Positions 1 to 11,400 of a stretch of DNA of 64,000 bases are shown piece by piece. The first letter of the stretch is position 1. The number at the start of each line of letters is the position of its first letter. Source of the stretch: Cenococcum geophilum 1.58 (Eukaryota > Ascomycota > Dothideomycetes > Gloniales > Gloniaceae); assembly GCA_001692895.1 (NCBI GenBank), contig KV748266.1, forward strand, positions 62,001 to 126,000, read 5' to 3'. Under the pieces are notes generated by a model, which was given only the letters and a program-made list of their open reading frames with translations, was not told where the DNA came from and made no database searches. Made by a program: the position numbers and the translations under genes.

Positions 1-233
1 ACTATTTTAGAAAAGACGATATAATGCCTAAGGGTATTTACCTACTAAGCGTTAGATAGCCTTATAGAAATAGGATAGAAATACGGATATAGTACCGCGG
101 GAAAGAGATATAACTATAGATATAGTATTTATATTTACCCTAAGAATAAGGGCCAGCGTATTAGGAAGGTAACGCTAAAGGGATAAAAAAAACTTCTTAA
201 TAGAGCCGTAGATAAATGGGCTACTTAGCGCGA
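1..233. other. RIP-mutated AT-rich DNA, nothing identified
   Basis: The stretch is rich in TA, TAG and CTA with few CA or TG, the pattern of the other RIP-mutated blocks here. I see no recognisable domain, terminal repeat or RNA gene. It is probably the edge of an old element that starts outside the window. Confidence 0.5.
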
Positions 234-1046
234 CCTAATTGGCTAATAAGTTTGTATAAGTTAACGTAGGGATCCTAGAACGTAGATAAGGAGAGAAAAA
301 GTAAGCAGTTAGACCTTAAATTAGCCGCCCTAATTAGCTAATAAGTTTATATAAGTTGGTATATAGATCCCGAAGTGTAACTAAGGCATATAGTAGATAT
401 AAGAAGTAGGAAGTAAGCAGTTATATCCTAAGTCGGCCGCTTTAATTAGTTAATAAGTTTGTATAAGTTAGCGCGGGGATTATATATTATAGATAGGAAA
501 TATAGATAAGCTATTAGTTTCTACTATAGTATATTAATTAACCTATAGGGTGTCCTAATTGGCTAATAAGTTTATATAAGTTAGTAGAGGATATTATCCC
601 TTAGTACGTCAGGGTCTAATAAGTAAGTAGTCTGTACGGGAACACCGTTTTCAAAACAACGCACATCTATATAGATTTTAGCAATTAAATACCTACCGCA
701 ATGCCTTCTAATCGTGCTACAATTTCTGCAGAAAGGATAAGTGCTAGTAACCTTATATTAAGCGACTTAACTTCAAAGAATAAGCTTATATATTAAAATA
801 CTATGGAGTTTGGCCTCTATTAAAAGCTTCGTATTCCTAAGTAAGGGCGTTAAATATACCTTAATTAATTGGCTGGATCTTATTAATAATAGTTAAACCC
901 GAATTAACATGCTAAGGGATAAGGCCCTATATTAGGTAAAGGGCTCTATCTTAGCGTAATAAGTAGACGAGCTATTAGTTCCTATTATAGCGGGTATTAC
1001 TTAACCTATAGCGCGTTCTAATTAGCTAATAAGTTTGTATAAGTTA
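234..1046 (+). repeat. degenerate ~110 bp repeat, five units
   Basis: A core CTAATTRGCTAATAAGTTT followed by RTATAAGTTR occurs five times, at about 234-264, 329-358, 441-471, 554-583 and 1018-1046. The first four are spaced 95-113 bp apart. A second shared block (GTAAGCAGTT followed by a variable run and GCCG) lies before copies 2 and 3. Units 4 and 5 also share about 45 bp upstream (510-553 and 969-1017). Most copy differences are C/T or G/A. The core is not seen elsewhere in the window. It may be a minisatellite or the internal repeats of an element's untranslated region. Confidence 0.7.
640..968. other. spacer inside the repeat array, no gene recognised
   Basis: This interrupts the array between its fourth and fifth units. 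A short reading starts with ATG at 702 (MPSNRATISAERISASN) but soon breaks, and I recognise no family. It is AT-rich and RIP-like. Confidence 0.4.
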
Positions 1047-1739
1047 ATAGAGGGAGTATTAAGGATATCGTAAGGTCTATATAAAGGGGTAAAGGTCTAT
1101 TCTAGCGTAATATAATTGGTCTATAAAATTGCATATATTAGATTAGGTTTAGCGCCTTAGCTTATTAATAATAAAGTAACTATAATAAACCTTTGCTTCT
1201 CTTTCTCTTCCTCTTTAAATACTTATAATACTACAATTTTTTTAAAAGCCTCTAATATATCTCCTCCTACTGCCTAGGTGCTTGCGTACCTACTAAACTT
1301 CCCGCTCTAGGAGGAGCAAATCCTCCTCCTTACCGCCGCCCTTTTATACGGCTAACTAAGGTTAAGGACTATCTAGTGTCCTCTATAAGTATTATCCTAT
1401 CTAGTTTTTAATCGTTTAAGTGTTTTAAGGAATTAGGGACTATCCTTAGGAGCTAGGAGATAGTAGCTATACCTTCCTTTTATTTAACAGACCTATATAC
1501 TAATATTCTTCTTAGTCCTCCTCCTTACCCGCGCCGCCCTCGCCCGCGTATCCTCCCTTCTCCTTCTTCTCTTCCACCTCCTACCCCCCTCCTCGCGCCT
1601 ACTGCCCCCCTTGCCCCCGCTAGCCCTATCGCGCCTACCTTCCCCCTTAGCGGCGATAATAATAATACCAACAATAACCGCCTGCTAGATTTTGGCGGCG
1701 ACGATAATAACAACAATAATAATAGCATAGTTGGCCTCG
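1047..1739. other. low-complexity proline/asparagine-rich block
   Basis: From about 1255 the sequence becomes C/T-rich, densest at 1506-1655, and in one plus-strand frame reads as a proline-rich stretch followed by an asparagine/aspartate-rich one made of AAT/AAC triplets at about 1655-1725. It could be a degraded gag-like or captured host coding sequence; no domain is visible. The minus-strand reading over the same bases is leucine-rich low complexity and is not a gene. Confidence 0.35.
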
Positions 1740-2586
1740 CTGGGTGTGTATACTATAATACCTATTATATTAAATATTAGCTTATATATACGTAGAATAT
1801 TAAAAAAATATCTTAATTAGTCTTTTATTAATAGTTATCTAAATAGGTCCTATTTTAAGATTAACAATACCCCCTTTATAGGCGATTGGATTTTCTAAAA
1901 TTATAACTAGTAAATAGGGGTGCTCCTTCTATCTATAAGGTAGTCCTATTTTTTTTAACCGCTACTAGTAATATATAGTTTTTTATTACTCTATTATCTA
2001 TTAGTACTTTAAACTACTAGTTTTACTAATTAATTTATAAATTTAGGTATTGACCTTAAATTCCTTTAAGGGTCTAAGGCTTTACTACTAGCTCCTTCTA
2101 GTTCTATAGGCCTCTCCTTTTTGTAACTATTAGCTACTAAATCCTAGCTATACTTAGTCTCCCTTAGACTAATACTTAGTTTACTTCTTTTCTTTAATAT
2201 ACTATAAATATATGTTCTTTAGGTATTTCCACTACTATTATTTATCTAGGCATTCTTTTATAAGAAATCTCCCTAGTTAAAGTATTAAGTTATCTAACTC
2301 CTAAACTTCTACTAGATGCTAGCTATATATATATTTAGTATTTCTATACTATCGCTTATCTAGCGCCTAATATATCCTTATAGGATATTTCTTATTCCGC
2401 GCTTTTGGTGCTTTATATATTTTATATTAGTTATCTATATATGCTATTTATAACAATATATAATACGCTAGGTGTCTTAGGTTAACCCTAGGCTTATTTT
2501 TATCCTTAAGTTAAAACCTCTATTTGGCTAATTTAGCTATTAGCCTATTATTAGCAGGTATTAAGATTTATTATTCTTCTTTAGTC
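1740..2586 (-). mobile_element. old Ty3/gypsy copy G, left part (fossil)
   Basis: This block and 16424 onward were continuous before A1 inserted, because A1 is bounded by the perfect target duplication CTCTA (2587-2591 and 16424-16428). The sequence is strongly RIP-mutated and broken many times. I infer minus orientation from the right-hand part; no domain can be assigned in this part alone. Confidence 0.4.
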
Positions 2587-2591
2587 CTCTA

Positions 2592-2787
2592 TATTACGGC
2601 ACTGACCTAACGCATACTGTTTTATACTATCTCGTACTATCTTGTACTATTTCTTACTGTTAGCTAGCCTACCACTAGCGCCTTAGCGGCTGGCCCTACT
2701 ATTTATATATAATACCCCCTTTTACCTTCTTCTCCTCTTTATACCACAATGTAGTTATTTAGTCTACTTTATTGCAGCACCGTAACA
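2592..2787 (+). repeat. left LTR of A1
   Basis: 196 bp, matching 16228-16423 over its whole length and, in reverse complement, the LTRs of A2 (43103-43289 and 49832-50018). It contains a TATA-like TTTATATATAATA stretch and a C/T-rich run. Differences from the right LTR are mostly transitions. Confidence 0.93.
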
Positions 2788-5700
2788 GTTTATAGTATCC
2801 CTAATTGCGCCCCGTTACAACCTTTGTTTTTTCCTAGTATATTATTTCCATTTTCCTAGTGTAATTGCGACCTAGCGCGACCGATAACACCGTACTATAA
2901 GTCCTAGACAACCCTAGCACAGTTATAGATAATCTTAGTACTATAGCTAGCCTTACAGACTTTAATTGCCTTATATAGATCCCTTAAAATGGGCGACTAT
3001 AATATAGATAATACCCCGTTAATAAACACACGCAAAGCATTTGCCTGCCTATTTAATATCTCCTATACCTATATTACCTAGGCAATTAGGAGTAGCCTGG
3101 AGTACCCTAAGGGCCTTAATGTAGCAGGAACCTTCTAGTACCTCTCTATATGTATAACTTTCCTAACTAGCGTTAAGAGTGGTCTCTAAGCCGTCTATAA
3201 TAAAGGCCAAACTATAAAGTCCTAACTTAAAGAAGCTTAGCATAGAATTAACTCCCTTAAGATGCTTAAACTACGTATATAATAATACAAACAGCAAGCC
3301 TTTACAAATACTTAGACTATATAAAGCCTAAGCCTTTAGATTACTACACTTACCCAGACTATTGCATATAAGAACACCGCTACTAGCTCTCCTTTTCTAA
3401 CTAAGCCCCGTAGAAAAAAGCGTAAAGTAAAAGATTTAACCCTATTTAATGGCAAGGGATTACTAACTAAAAAGTAAGAAAAAGATTTAACCCTATTTAA
3501 TGGCAAGGGGTCACTAACTAAAAAGTAAGAAATTTTTAAAATATAGGAAATAAAGATCTAAGGCGTTTTCTAGAGGGATATAAAGTGCTTTAAGACCCTA
3601 ATGGACAAAGTCCTCTATATGTTAGACATGCTGACAGATAAGGCTTATAATTATGTTAAGTATAGCCTTGATATGCTACGCATATACCTAAATAACTTAA
3701 GTAAATAGACCTTCTCTAACTAAGAGTCTATGTTTGGGTATATAAGAAAGCACTATAAGATTATAGATAAAACCTAAGTAGCTAAAAATAAACTAAATAT
3801 CTTAAACTAAGGCGAGTATAACTACTGGTCCTAGAAAGCAGAGCTTAATAAGTTAATAATTAAAGCAAACAAGACTAAGGAATAAAAAGTGGATCTACTT
3901 AAGAAGAATATTTCCTTTAAGATAAAGGACCTGGCCCTTACCCTTAGCCGCAAGATTGGCGATGCTGACTATAAAGGCTAGAGCGAGTAGATGGATGTAT
4001 TTGCTTATAACCTATAGAACTATACCTACTATACTAAGCTAAATACCGCTAAGCTAAGTACTGCTAGCCGCTATTAATCTATATTACTATAGAATGACCT
4101 AATAGACCTTAACGCCGTTAAGTTCGGTAGTGGTAGTAATAGTCTCCCTAATAACGTCTAAAGATATTGTATGGATAACAGACTCTATATAGTATATGGT
4201 TAACCTAGCTACTAAAAAGATACTTATAACCCCTAGAAGAACCTAAACCCCCTTCTAATACTACCGTGCCAACCCCCTCCTAGCCGCGGCGGATTCTTTA
4301 ATAGAGGGGATAGCAATTAAGGTAGTAACTATAGATAAGGATATAGGTTTAGATATAGAGACCCGCCCCTATAATTCCTTTCCCTAATACGGCCTTAGCC
4401 GATAGTCCCGTACGCAAACTACGGATAAGTACTCCGTGCTACTACCAATTATAAGACTAGCTATATTATTGGTGAAGTACCCTCTAACATATATACACCG
4501 TTAGAGACCAATATATTAGGATATACTAGCTAAGACTACAGCCACTAGCTAAGCCCTATAATTTAGCTATTAAAAGGCTAACCCTTAGACTAAGTTGCTT
4601 TTAAGGGTTAGAACTATATAGGGAGGAGGATAAAAGGATTAGATCTATATTACTAGATTAGTTAAACCTTATTTTAAGCTAGCTACTACTTAACCTTAGA
4701 ATAGTAAATAGCGATAGGAATGCTATCCTTATTTAGATCTACCTCTCCCTACTACGTAACCTACTCCTATAAGTTCTTATTAAAATAGTAAGCCTTATTA
4801 ATACTAGTAGTATAGCTCCAGCGTTTATAGATAAAGACTCGCTTATAAAAAAGCACAATGTTATAATAAAAAGACTCCTAGTCCTAAAACCACTTTGCCT
4901 TGCTAATAGACTCCCATCCGGGTTTATTACCTACTACTTTATAGCAACAATAATAATTAGCCACTATATAGAATCTATACTCTTCTATGTTATAAAGTTA
5001 TTACCCTCTATACTAGTAATTCTTAGAATACCCTAGCTTAAAAAGTACAACCTAAAGGCAGACTTCCCCGCCCTAGAGCTTAAGTTTAACTCCAATTACT
5101 GTGCCTATAACTATCTCCTATAGCATATTTCTAACTATAACTAAATAGTACTATATGGACGCATCGCACGGCTAACGCTTAGATACTGTTAGCTAATAGT
5201 AAAAGAGGTACCTAATACTGGTGAGCTAATATACGCAGTAAACTAAGCAGAGATTCTGGAAGACTAGACTACTACCCTATCTTCTAAAAAACAAACACCG
5301 CTAGAACCTTAAGCCCCCTATACACACCCACTTAACCTAGGTTAGCTAATAAGACACCTAACCCTAAGTTATTTGCTATACGTATATACGACCACATATA
5401 TAATAGCTAAGGGTGTTATAGCTAAGACCGAAACCAGAGTAATTAAGACCTCCCCCCTATAACGCCTAACCTTATACCTGTCTCCCGCGCGTACTATATA
5501 GGGCCGCCGCCTTATTTCTGCCCCCCTAGGCTAACTAAGCCGTGCTAGCCTAGCTGTAGCACTAGAGAACTAAACATGCCCCAACCTAGACGACATTAGA
5601 TATACTTATACCGTTAATTTTACCTAGTTCTGTAAATAAAAAGACATAAAGGTGATAAGGATTTATATGGCGGAGCTAGTAGAACTAGTAGAACTAGTTA

Positions 5701-6501
5701 AATAAGAAAAGCATTAATAGCTGCTTAAGAAGCTGCCTATAGGCCTAATAAAAATACTAAACCTATTAGAAAGGTCTTTCTACTAGCTAGTAGAAGGCGA
5801 TTATATAACAGACGAAGCCCGTAAAGCGCTACCCCCTTATTTTTATAACTTCCTTAAGACAAACCTAAAAATAAAGTCTAAGTCTCTACGCCAAAAGATA
5901 GTTAATACTAATGTTAAGAAATTTCTAAAAGGCAAACTAGAATTAACTTATAAAGATATTTTATAACGCTTACTAAAAGAGTTTCGCGAATATATTAAAT
6001 ACTTCCTCCTTAAGAACATAGATAAGCTACCCCCTTACTAACTATGGGACTATAAAATTGAGATTATACCTAGAAAGTAGGCCCCATATTATAAAAATAG
6101 ACTACTCTTACCTACTAAACTTAGTTATATAAAGAAGTGGATTAACGAGATGCTAGATAAGGGTTTTATCCGCGAATTAACCTTACTAGCCGCTGTACCA
6201 CTCCTCCTTACTGCGAAACCTGGCGGCGGTATATAAATCTACTATAACTACTAAGGCCTAAATATAGTTACTATTAAGAATTGGTATCCACTATTACTAG
6301 TCTATAAGACACTTAACATACTCTATAGTACTAAGTACTTTACTAAGCTTAATATAATTACTACGTTTAACTAGATCCGGATCGCGGAAGGTTATAAGTA
6401 GCTTACAGTATTTATTACCCGGTTTAGGCTCTATAAAATATTAGTTATACTATTTAGTCTCTATAACGCACCCGCTATATTTTAGAACTATATTAACTAT
6501 A

Positions 6502-7142
6502 ACGTGATCCACAAGCTAGTGGCCCATATAAGCAAGTGGCCCACCCCACCAAACACGCGACGCGTTATTCAACAACCTAAATGGTAGCACCACAACAGCA
6601 AGAGGCCCTTTTTCGAGAGGGCAGAGTCGACCTAGGTGTTCGAGCCTACAAGCTGGGCCAAATTACATCCTTGCGAGGTGTTGAGAGGGCATATGACGTG
6701 TCCCGAAAGACAGTCAAGCGACGCGTCAGCGGCATTAGACCACAGCGTGGTTCTGCTGCCTTAAATCGCCGTCTTACACCAATACAAGAAGAGAGTCTTA
6801 AGCAGTGGATTCTATCAATAGATCAACGTGGTATGCCGCCTAGGATTGCGACCGTACGGGAGATGGCTAGTATTCTAGCTACCTAATGCACTGGACAGAC
6901 CCGGGCAGCAGAGGGGGCAGTAGAGGCAGCGGCTGAGCGACCGCAACGGGCAGTGCGCAAGTGTAGCATGTGCAGATCAACAGAACATACAGCACGTACG
7001 TGCCCTAGACGGCAGGCAACTAGCTAGTAGATAGCTACACCAAATATAGTTATTTATGGTTGGCTAATTGCCTTATTTTGCGATCGCGTGTTTGGTGGGG
7101 TGGGCCACTTGCTTGTGTGGGCCACTAGCTTGTGGATCACGT
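6502..7142 (+). mobile_element. deleted pogo/Fot1-type DNA transposon
   Basis: Long terminal inverted repeats begin ACGTGATCCACAAGC and continue about 57 bp to the CACGCG motif, matched by the reverse complement ending at 7142. A TA duplication flanks the element (6500-6501 and 7143-7144). Copy A2 carries the same target site without the insertion near 46210, and removing the element plus one TA from A1 restores that sequence, so the boundaries are certain. The 641 bp body encodes only the two ends of a transposase. It shows almost no RIP although it sits in heavily RIP-mutated DNA, so it inserted later. It would depend on a full-length relative for movement. Confidence 0.93.
6581..7027 (+). 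pseudogene. internally deleted pogo/Fot1 transposase
   Basis: The ATG at 6581 opens 101 codons to a TAA at 6884. Residues about 25-50 (ITSLRGVERAYDVSRKTVKR) match a psq-type helix-turn-helix, and about 64-100 (LTPIQEESLKQWI) match the CENP-B/Tc5 helix-turn-helix that binds the transposon ends. In the same frame after the TAA, a basic tail ends in a CCHC zinc knuckle (CSMCRSTEHTARTCP, about 6962-7006) before TAG at 7025, which is the usual C-terminus of fungal pogo transposases. The entire DDE catalytic core expected between them is gone, so it could bind DNA at best. Family known from domain order; the deletion is what I see. Confidence 0.88.
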
Positions 7143-8284
7143 TATTTTATATAACGCCCTTAACGACTACTACGCTGCGTATCTTAATAATGTCCTTATC
7201 TTCTTAAAAATACGCGCTAAGTACACAAAGTATATAAATAAAATTATCTAGAGACTTGGTAATGCTGGACTCTAAATTAATATTAATAAGTCTAAGTTTT
7301 ATGCTACTAAAATAAAATACCTTAGCTTAATTATCTTAATTAACGGTATAACTATAAACCCTAAGAAGGTGTAGGCCTTATAGGAATAGAAGGACCTAAC
7401 GTTAGTTAAGGAACTATAGTAATTTCTTAGCTTTGCGAACTTCTACTAATAATTTATCTAAGGCTACTCTAAGGTAGTTAAGCCTATAACTAGGCTACTA
7501 AAGAAGAGCATTAGCTAGTTATGGGGCCCTAACTAAACATAGGTGTTTTAGACCCTAAAAATAGCGTTTACTATAGCACTAGTCCTAGCGTATTATAACT
7601 ATATAAAGAAGACTGTAGTAGAGACAGACGCCTTAAACTAGGCTTTAGGTAGAGTGCTCTATTAAGCTAATGAAAGTAATAAGCTTAAGCTAGTTATATT
7701 CTTCTTTACTAAGTACTTAGCCCCTAAATATAACTATAAAATATATAATAAGGAGCTCCTGGCAATTATTAAGGCACTAAAAGAATAGCGCCCTAAACTA
7801 TAAGGAACTAAGTAGTTGTTTAAAATTATTACGGACTATAAAAACCTCTAGACCTTTATAATAACGAAACAATTAAACTAGCGCTAAGTCCGCTAGGCTA
7901 AGTTCCTTTCCTAATTTAACTTTGTTATTACCTATAGGCCTAGTACTAAAGCTATAATTTTAGACGCTCTTAGCCGCCTTCTAGGCGTTGTATTTACTAA
8001 TGCTAATAACAAATATCTATAATACTAAGACTATATTGTCTTACTACCGAATAAAGTTAACCCCACTATTTTAGAAGAGCTACTAAGCAAATCCTAAGAC
8101 TAGAGCATTAAAGACTTTATTATAGTAATAGACCTAAAACCTAAGAAAAAACCCCTTAAGGAGCTTATTAAGAATGCCTATATAGAGAATAAACTCACTA
8201 GGAATATATTGGCTGTGCTACGCAAACGGGAAGACTATAAAGCACGCCGTTAGCTTAAGTAGATTAGGAAGCTGCTCCGCTATA

Positions 8285-8495
8285 TGTAACGGCGCTATCG
8301 CATGTTACCTGCCAAATTCTGCCATATTCTGCCGACCTGCGATTGGCCCGCCTAAAGCTAGCGCCTTNGCGGCTNACCCTATATATTTNTTTACATNNGT
8401 CCTAGCGACCCCTTTTCCTTCTCTTTAGCTTAGTATCTTAGTAATATAGTATTCGTTTAAGCTTCGGTTTAGAGGCATTTATTCAAGCCGTAATA
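8285..8495 (+). repeat. left LTR of B, with ambiguous bases
   Basis: 211 bp, matching 14264-14474. Five bases are N (8368, 8375, 8389, 8397, 8398); the right LTR has a defined base at each, so these are assembly ambiguities. The other differences are transitions, mostly in CpA/TpG context. TTCTGCC-type motifs are repeated near its start. Confidence 0.92.
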
Positions 8496-11400
8496 TTATA
8501 CTAAGCTCTCCCTACCTTACCTGGGAAGGCCTTAATAATATCCCACCCTAAAGAAACTTCGTCTGCAACGACGCATTAACGCGCTATACTTAGACACTAA
8601 AATAACTCTACATTGCCTAGGAAGGCCTAGATAATATCCCACCTTATAAGCTAGATAGGACTGGACCTATACCCCCGGAATTAAAACTAAAGCGTATAAT
8701 ACTGACGAACCTTAGGAAGCCAATGATGGCACCTAAAGTAAGCTTATCTAAGAGAGCTGCTTCTACCTGAGAGGAACCTGAGATCTAATTAGGATTAGAA
8801 ATTGAAGACAATAATAATGTTATAGATATACGCGAGCAGATTCGCGCCTTTGTAGCTAGCTAGGAAGCTGATTATCTTAAAGCGAGAAATATATAAGAGA
8901 CCCTATAAGAGATCCTAGAAAGCCTTACGGCCCTATAAAATAGCCTGGCTTCCCCTTCTTAAAGCCCTAGTTAACCTGTTTACTCTACTAAATGTAATAC
9001 ACTAGGGAGTATGGATATAATAACAAAGTAATTAAAGTCCGTTAAGCTCCCTGACCCCCTACCACTGTTTAATAGGATAGACCCTACCTTTAAGAATTAG
9101 AGGATTTAAGTATAAGGAAAGCTCCGCGTTAACTATAACCATTTCCTTTCTAAAGAAGCTAAAATACTCTACCTCTTTGGTCGAACCACTAGGGACGCCC
9201 AACGGTACCTTTAAGCTAAGTTTAAGGACGACTCCCCTATCTAATTTATATCTGTTAATAAGATAATATAGCACCTAGTGGCTATCTATGTTAACCCGAA
9301 TAAAGTACGGGATGCCTGTTATAACTATAATTACCTAATAATAAAACTGAATTAACCCTTTACCGAATTCTAGACTTAATTCCTATACCTTATAGGAGAA
9401 GGCTAGGTTCCCCTTAAGAACTACTAATTAGACCTATATAATAAGCTAATAATCCGGCTATAAGAAAAGATTACTATAACCTTAGATAACCTACTAACCT
9501 ATAAAAGACTCGCAGCTTATTATCTATTATTAGACTTAGAACTAAAGCGGATTAACGCCCGCCCTAATTAGTAGAAGCAACTCTGTAATGATTGGAACTT
9601 ACTAGCTATACCTATAGAAGCTAGAGCAGGAAGATAAGTTACAACTGCTCTTATACTAAAGGCGGTTATAACTACGCACTAGCGAGCCTCGCCCGACCAG
9701 CTATATACCACGCTATTAACTAGTATTCGCTGTAATACTCTAATTAACCCTGCCTTGGCTATATACTTTAACTATAATAAGTAAGGTCACTTTACCTTAT
9801 TCTGCCTGGAGCTAAAGGATATAGGCGATATTAAGGAGATAGAGGAAGGAGAAACGTCCAATAAGTCGGGAAAAGAAGAACCCTAGGGAAAGACTCCCCT
9901 CTAGGGTACCCTATTAATCTTGAAGAGATTAATCTTAGTTAGTTAATAGGTGGAAAGTATTTTACAGTTCTATATATAGTATCTTAAAATGGATATAGAG
10001 TTAATATAACCGCCCTTATTAACACTAGAGTAAATGGCTTTGCCTTTATAAATACTGCTTATATAAATAATGTTGCTAAGTTTCTAAATGTAGAAGCCAT
10101 CTAACTAGAGAAGCCTGTTTAGGTAAAGGGCTATAATGGCTAAGCCAGTTAGCCCGTTACTTACGTCTTAAAGTTATATATCGCTTTTAATGGATAACGC
10201 TAATATGGTATCCCCTTTTATATCCTAGACCTAGGGTCCTATAATATAATCCTTAGACGAAAATGGATGTCCTATTTTGATATTTAGTTAAATGTATAAA
10301 AAAGACGGTTTGTTTGGCCGGAGGATAGACTAAAATTGCCCTCCTTTATTAGGGAGATCCAAACTAACCACAAAATACTAGCCGTAAGGGCTAACCCTAC
10401 CTACTAGTAGGATATCTGGGCCCGTGACCTAGCCTTTACCTAAGAGGACACCCGCTATAAAGCTAGAAAGAACTCCGTACTGATAAAGATACTCTCCTAA
10501 AGCGCTATATTTAAAGAGGACTCTATATACGGAAGCGGGATAGATAATAACGTAGATAATGTCTAAATTACATAGATCTAACTGTTATGGAAAAGAATGT
10601 ATTAATAGGATATAAGGGATAACCTCTAAAAGATGTAATAGGAGCTAAAAGAAGTAATAATGACGCCAGTACCCTAGAAGTCCCTAAAGTTACATACGCC
10701 CCTATTATTAGTTAACCCCCCTACTATAAATATCGCCGCAATTAGCGCTGTAGCGTTCTACTTTAATATATACTAAAAGGATAATAAGGTCTTTATAACG
10801 AGCCTATATAAGATTAACCGAATTATTAATAATAGAGAGGAAAGGCTAGATGAGGAAACTAATAAGGAACTAGTTAAACGCCTTCTTCCTACTATTTATA
10901 TAGGCTATAAGGATACATTCTTAAAGGCGGCCTTAGATAAGTTACCCCCCTACTAGATATATGATTATAAGATTTAATTAGAGGCCTATAACTTGCTAGG
11001 CTATAGCCCCCTTTACTATTAATTAATGGATAAGCTAAAAGCAATAAAGTAGTACTTAATTAATAACCTGGATAAAGGGTTTATTGAGCCAAGTTAAGCC
11101 CCTTTTACTTCCCCTATTTTGTTCGTAAAAAAGCCTAATAAAGGCCTTTATTTTTGTATTAACTATTAGAAGCTAAACGCTATTACTTAAAAGGACCGGT
11201 ATCCCATTTCTTTAATTAACGAGACCCTTATACGTCTAAGCTAGGTAAAGATTTTTACTAAACTTAATATCCGCTAAGCTTTCTACCGAATTAGGATAAA
11301 CCCTATATCTGAAGATTTAACAACGTTCCGTACCCACTATAGTTCCTATAAATACAAAGTTTTTCCTTTTAAACTAATAAACGGACTAGCTATATACCAA

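Noticed and set aside
1525-1728. leucine/arginine/glycine-rich open stretch, minus strand
   Set aside because: Shadow of a C/T-rich low-complexity block; no real protein features.
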